A DNA stretch of 64,000 nucleotides from Streptosporangium amethystogenes (GTDB lineage: Bacteria; Actinomycetota; Actinomycetes; Streptosporangiales; Streptosporangiaceae), in NCBI RefSeq assembly GCF_000721075.1, contig NZ_JOEQ01000004.1:558001-622000 (forward strand), read 5' to 3'. Positions within the stretch are counted from its first letter, which is position 1, and each line of letters starts with the position of its first letter. Positions 63,132 to 64,000 of the stretch are shown here, piece after piece. Position numbers and translations under genes: made by a program. Below the pieces are notes generated by a model. The model searched no databases, was not told the origin of the DNA, and saw nothing but the letters and a program-made list of their open reading frames with translations.

Positions 63132-64000
63132 GTGGCCTACCGCCTGACGATGGTGGGAACCGGATATCTCGGTGCGACGACGTCCGCCTGCATGGCCGAG
63201 CTGGGCTTCGAAGTCCTCAGCCTCGACGTGGACGCGGAGAAGATCGGCCGCCTACAGGCCGGCGACCTGCCCATCCACGAACCAGGCCTGCAAGAGGTGC
63301 TGCGACGCAACCTGGCCAACGGGCGGCTGCGCTTCACCACCTCGTACGAGGAGGCCGCAGCCTTCGGAGACGTGCACTTCCTGTGTCTGGGCACCCCCCA
63401 GAAGCCGGGAGAGTACGCGGCGGACGTCTCCTACCTGGACGCCGCGATCGAGTCGCTGGCCCCCCACCTGACGCGTGAGTGCCTGGTCGTCGGCAAGTCC
63501 ACGGTCCCGGTCGGCACCGCCCAGCGCCTGGCCGACAAGCTGGCGCGGCTGGCCCCCATCGGCGCGGGCGCCGAGCTGGCATGGAACCCCGAGTTCCTCC
63601 GCGAGGGCTTCGCGGTGAAGGACACCCTGCACCCCGACCGGATCGTGCTCGGCGTCGCCTCCGACCGGGCGGAGAAGGTCATGCGGGAGGTGTACGCCCC
63701 CATGCTGGAGATGGGCACCCCGATGGTGATCACCGACTACCCCACGGCCGAACTGGTCAAGGTGGCCGCCAACGCCTTCCTCGCCACGAAGATCTCCTTC
63801 ATCAACGCGATGGCCGAGGTCTGCGAGGCCGCGCACGCCGACGTCAAGCAACTCTCCCTGGCGCTCTCCTTCGACGACCGCATCGGCGGCAAGTTCCTCA
63901 ACCCCGGGCTGGGCTTCGGCGGCGGCTGCCTGCCCAAGGACATCCGCGCCTTCATGGCCCGCGCCGGGGAGCTCGGCGCCGACCAGGCGCTGACCTTCCT
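63132..64000 (+). CDS. UDP-glucose 6-dehydrogenase (C-terminus cut by window edge)
   Basis: The visible 289 residues start at GTG 63132, with AAGGAG five bases before. They include the NAD loop MVGTGYLGATT, LCLGTPQKPGEYAADVSYL, GKSTVPVGTAQRLA, NPEFLREGFAVKDTLHPDRIV, and GFGGGCLPKDIRAF with catalytic Cys266. The enzyme oxidises UDP-glucose to UDP-glucuronate for glycans. A Gly replaces the usual Ser before the Cys, as is common in actinobacteria. Related GDP-mannose dehydrogenases share this motif. It fits the envelope-glycan theme of the window. Confidence 0.93.
   Translation, partial: MAYRLTMVGTGYLGATTSACMAELGFEVLSLDVDAEKIGRLQAGDLPIHEPGLQEVLRRNLANGRLRFTTSYEEAAAFGDVHFLCLGTPQKPGEYAADVSYLDAAIESLAPHLTRECLVVGKSTVPVGTAQRLADKLARLAPIGAGAELAWNPEFLREGFAVKDTLHPDRIVLGVASDRAEKVMREVYAPMLEMGTPMVITDYPTAELVKVAANAFLATKISFINAMAEVCEAAHADVKQLSLALSFDDRIGGKFLNPGLGFGGGCLPKDIRAFMARAGELGADQALTF

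Overview
The window is about 64 kb of very GC-rich DNA with actinomycete codon use, GTG and TTG starts and strong GGAGG-type ribosome binding sites. A whiB regulator, a complete F420 gene set (fbiA, fbiB, fbiC), XRE/DUF397 regulator pairs, LCP wall ligases and a GDP-mannose pyrophosphorylase point to a filamentous sporulating actinomycete, most likely of the Streptosporangiaceae type. The family-level guess is inference; no rRNA or tRNA gene is visible to confirm it.

Layout. 1-8.3 kb: a large membrane glycosyltransferase cut by the left edge, whiB, a Pro/Gln-rich membrane protein with an apparent frameshift, then fbiA-fbiB. 8.3-18.1 kb: an accessory stretch between fbiAB and fbiC. It holds secreted proteins, gene remnants, a compact RiPP (graspetide-type) operon of precursor, ATP-grasp ligase and PIMT-like methyltransferase, an XRE/DUF397 pair, two coupled genes of unknown function, duplicated small membrane proteins and a VWA/solute-binding protein. 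18.2-20.8 kb: fbiC.

21-52 kb is a long cell-envelope region. It contains a sugar-nucleotide pyrophosphorylase, GT4 and GT2 glycosyltransferases, two flippase-like LPG-synthase-type membrane proteins around a methyltransferase, polytopic GT-C-like proteins, a tandem FtsX-ectodomain protein, two LCP ligases and an acyltransferase. Its centre is a polyol-phosphate block: a glycerol-1-phosphate-dehydrogenase-like enzyme, a LicC-like cytidylyltransferase, two CDP-alcohol phosphotransferases and an IspD/TarI-SDR fusion. Together these look able to make activated phospho-polyols, polymerise or attach them, and ligate the product to the wall. A ribonuclease Z, an acetoacetate-decarboxylase-like protein and a PfkB kinase are interspersed.

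52-64 kb holds two STAS anti-anti-sigma proteins, a LacI regulator among decayed saccharolytic genes that still carry intact palindromic operators, small lipoproteins, a secreted double rubrerythrin, a DUF2231 membrane protein, a secreted HNH nuclease, a CPBP protease, an acyl-CoA dehydrogenase and, cut by the right edge, a UDP-glucose dehydrogenase.

The most unusual items are the graspetide operon with its 28-bp palindrome, catalytic-residue losses in two enzymes of the polyol-phosphate block, and the decayed LacI regulon whose operators outlived its structural genes.
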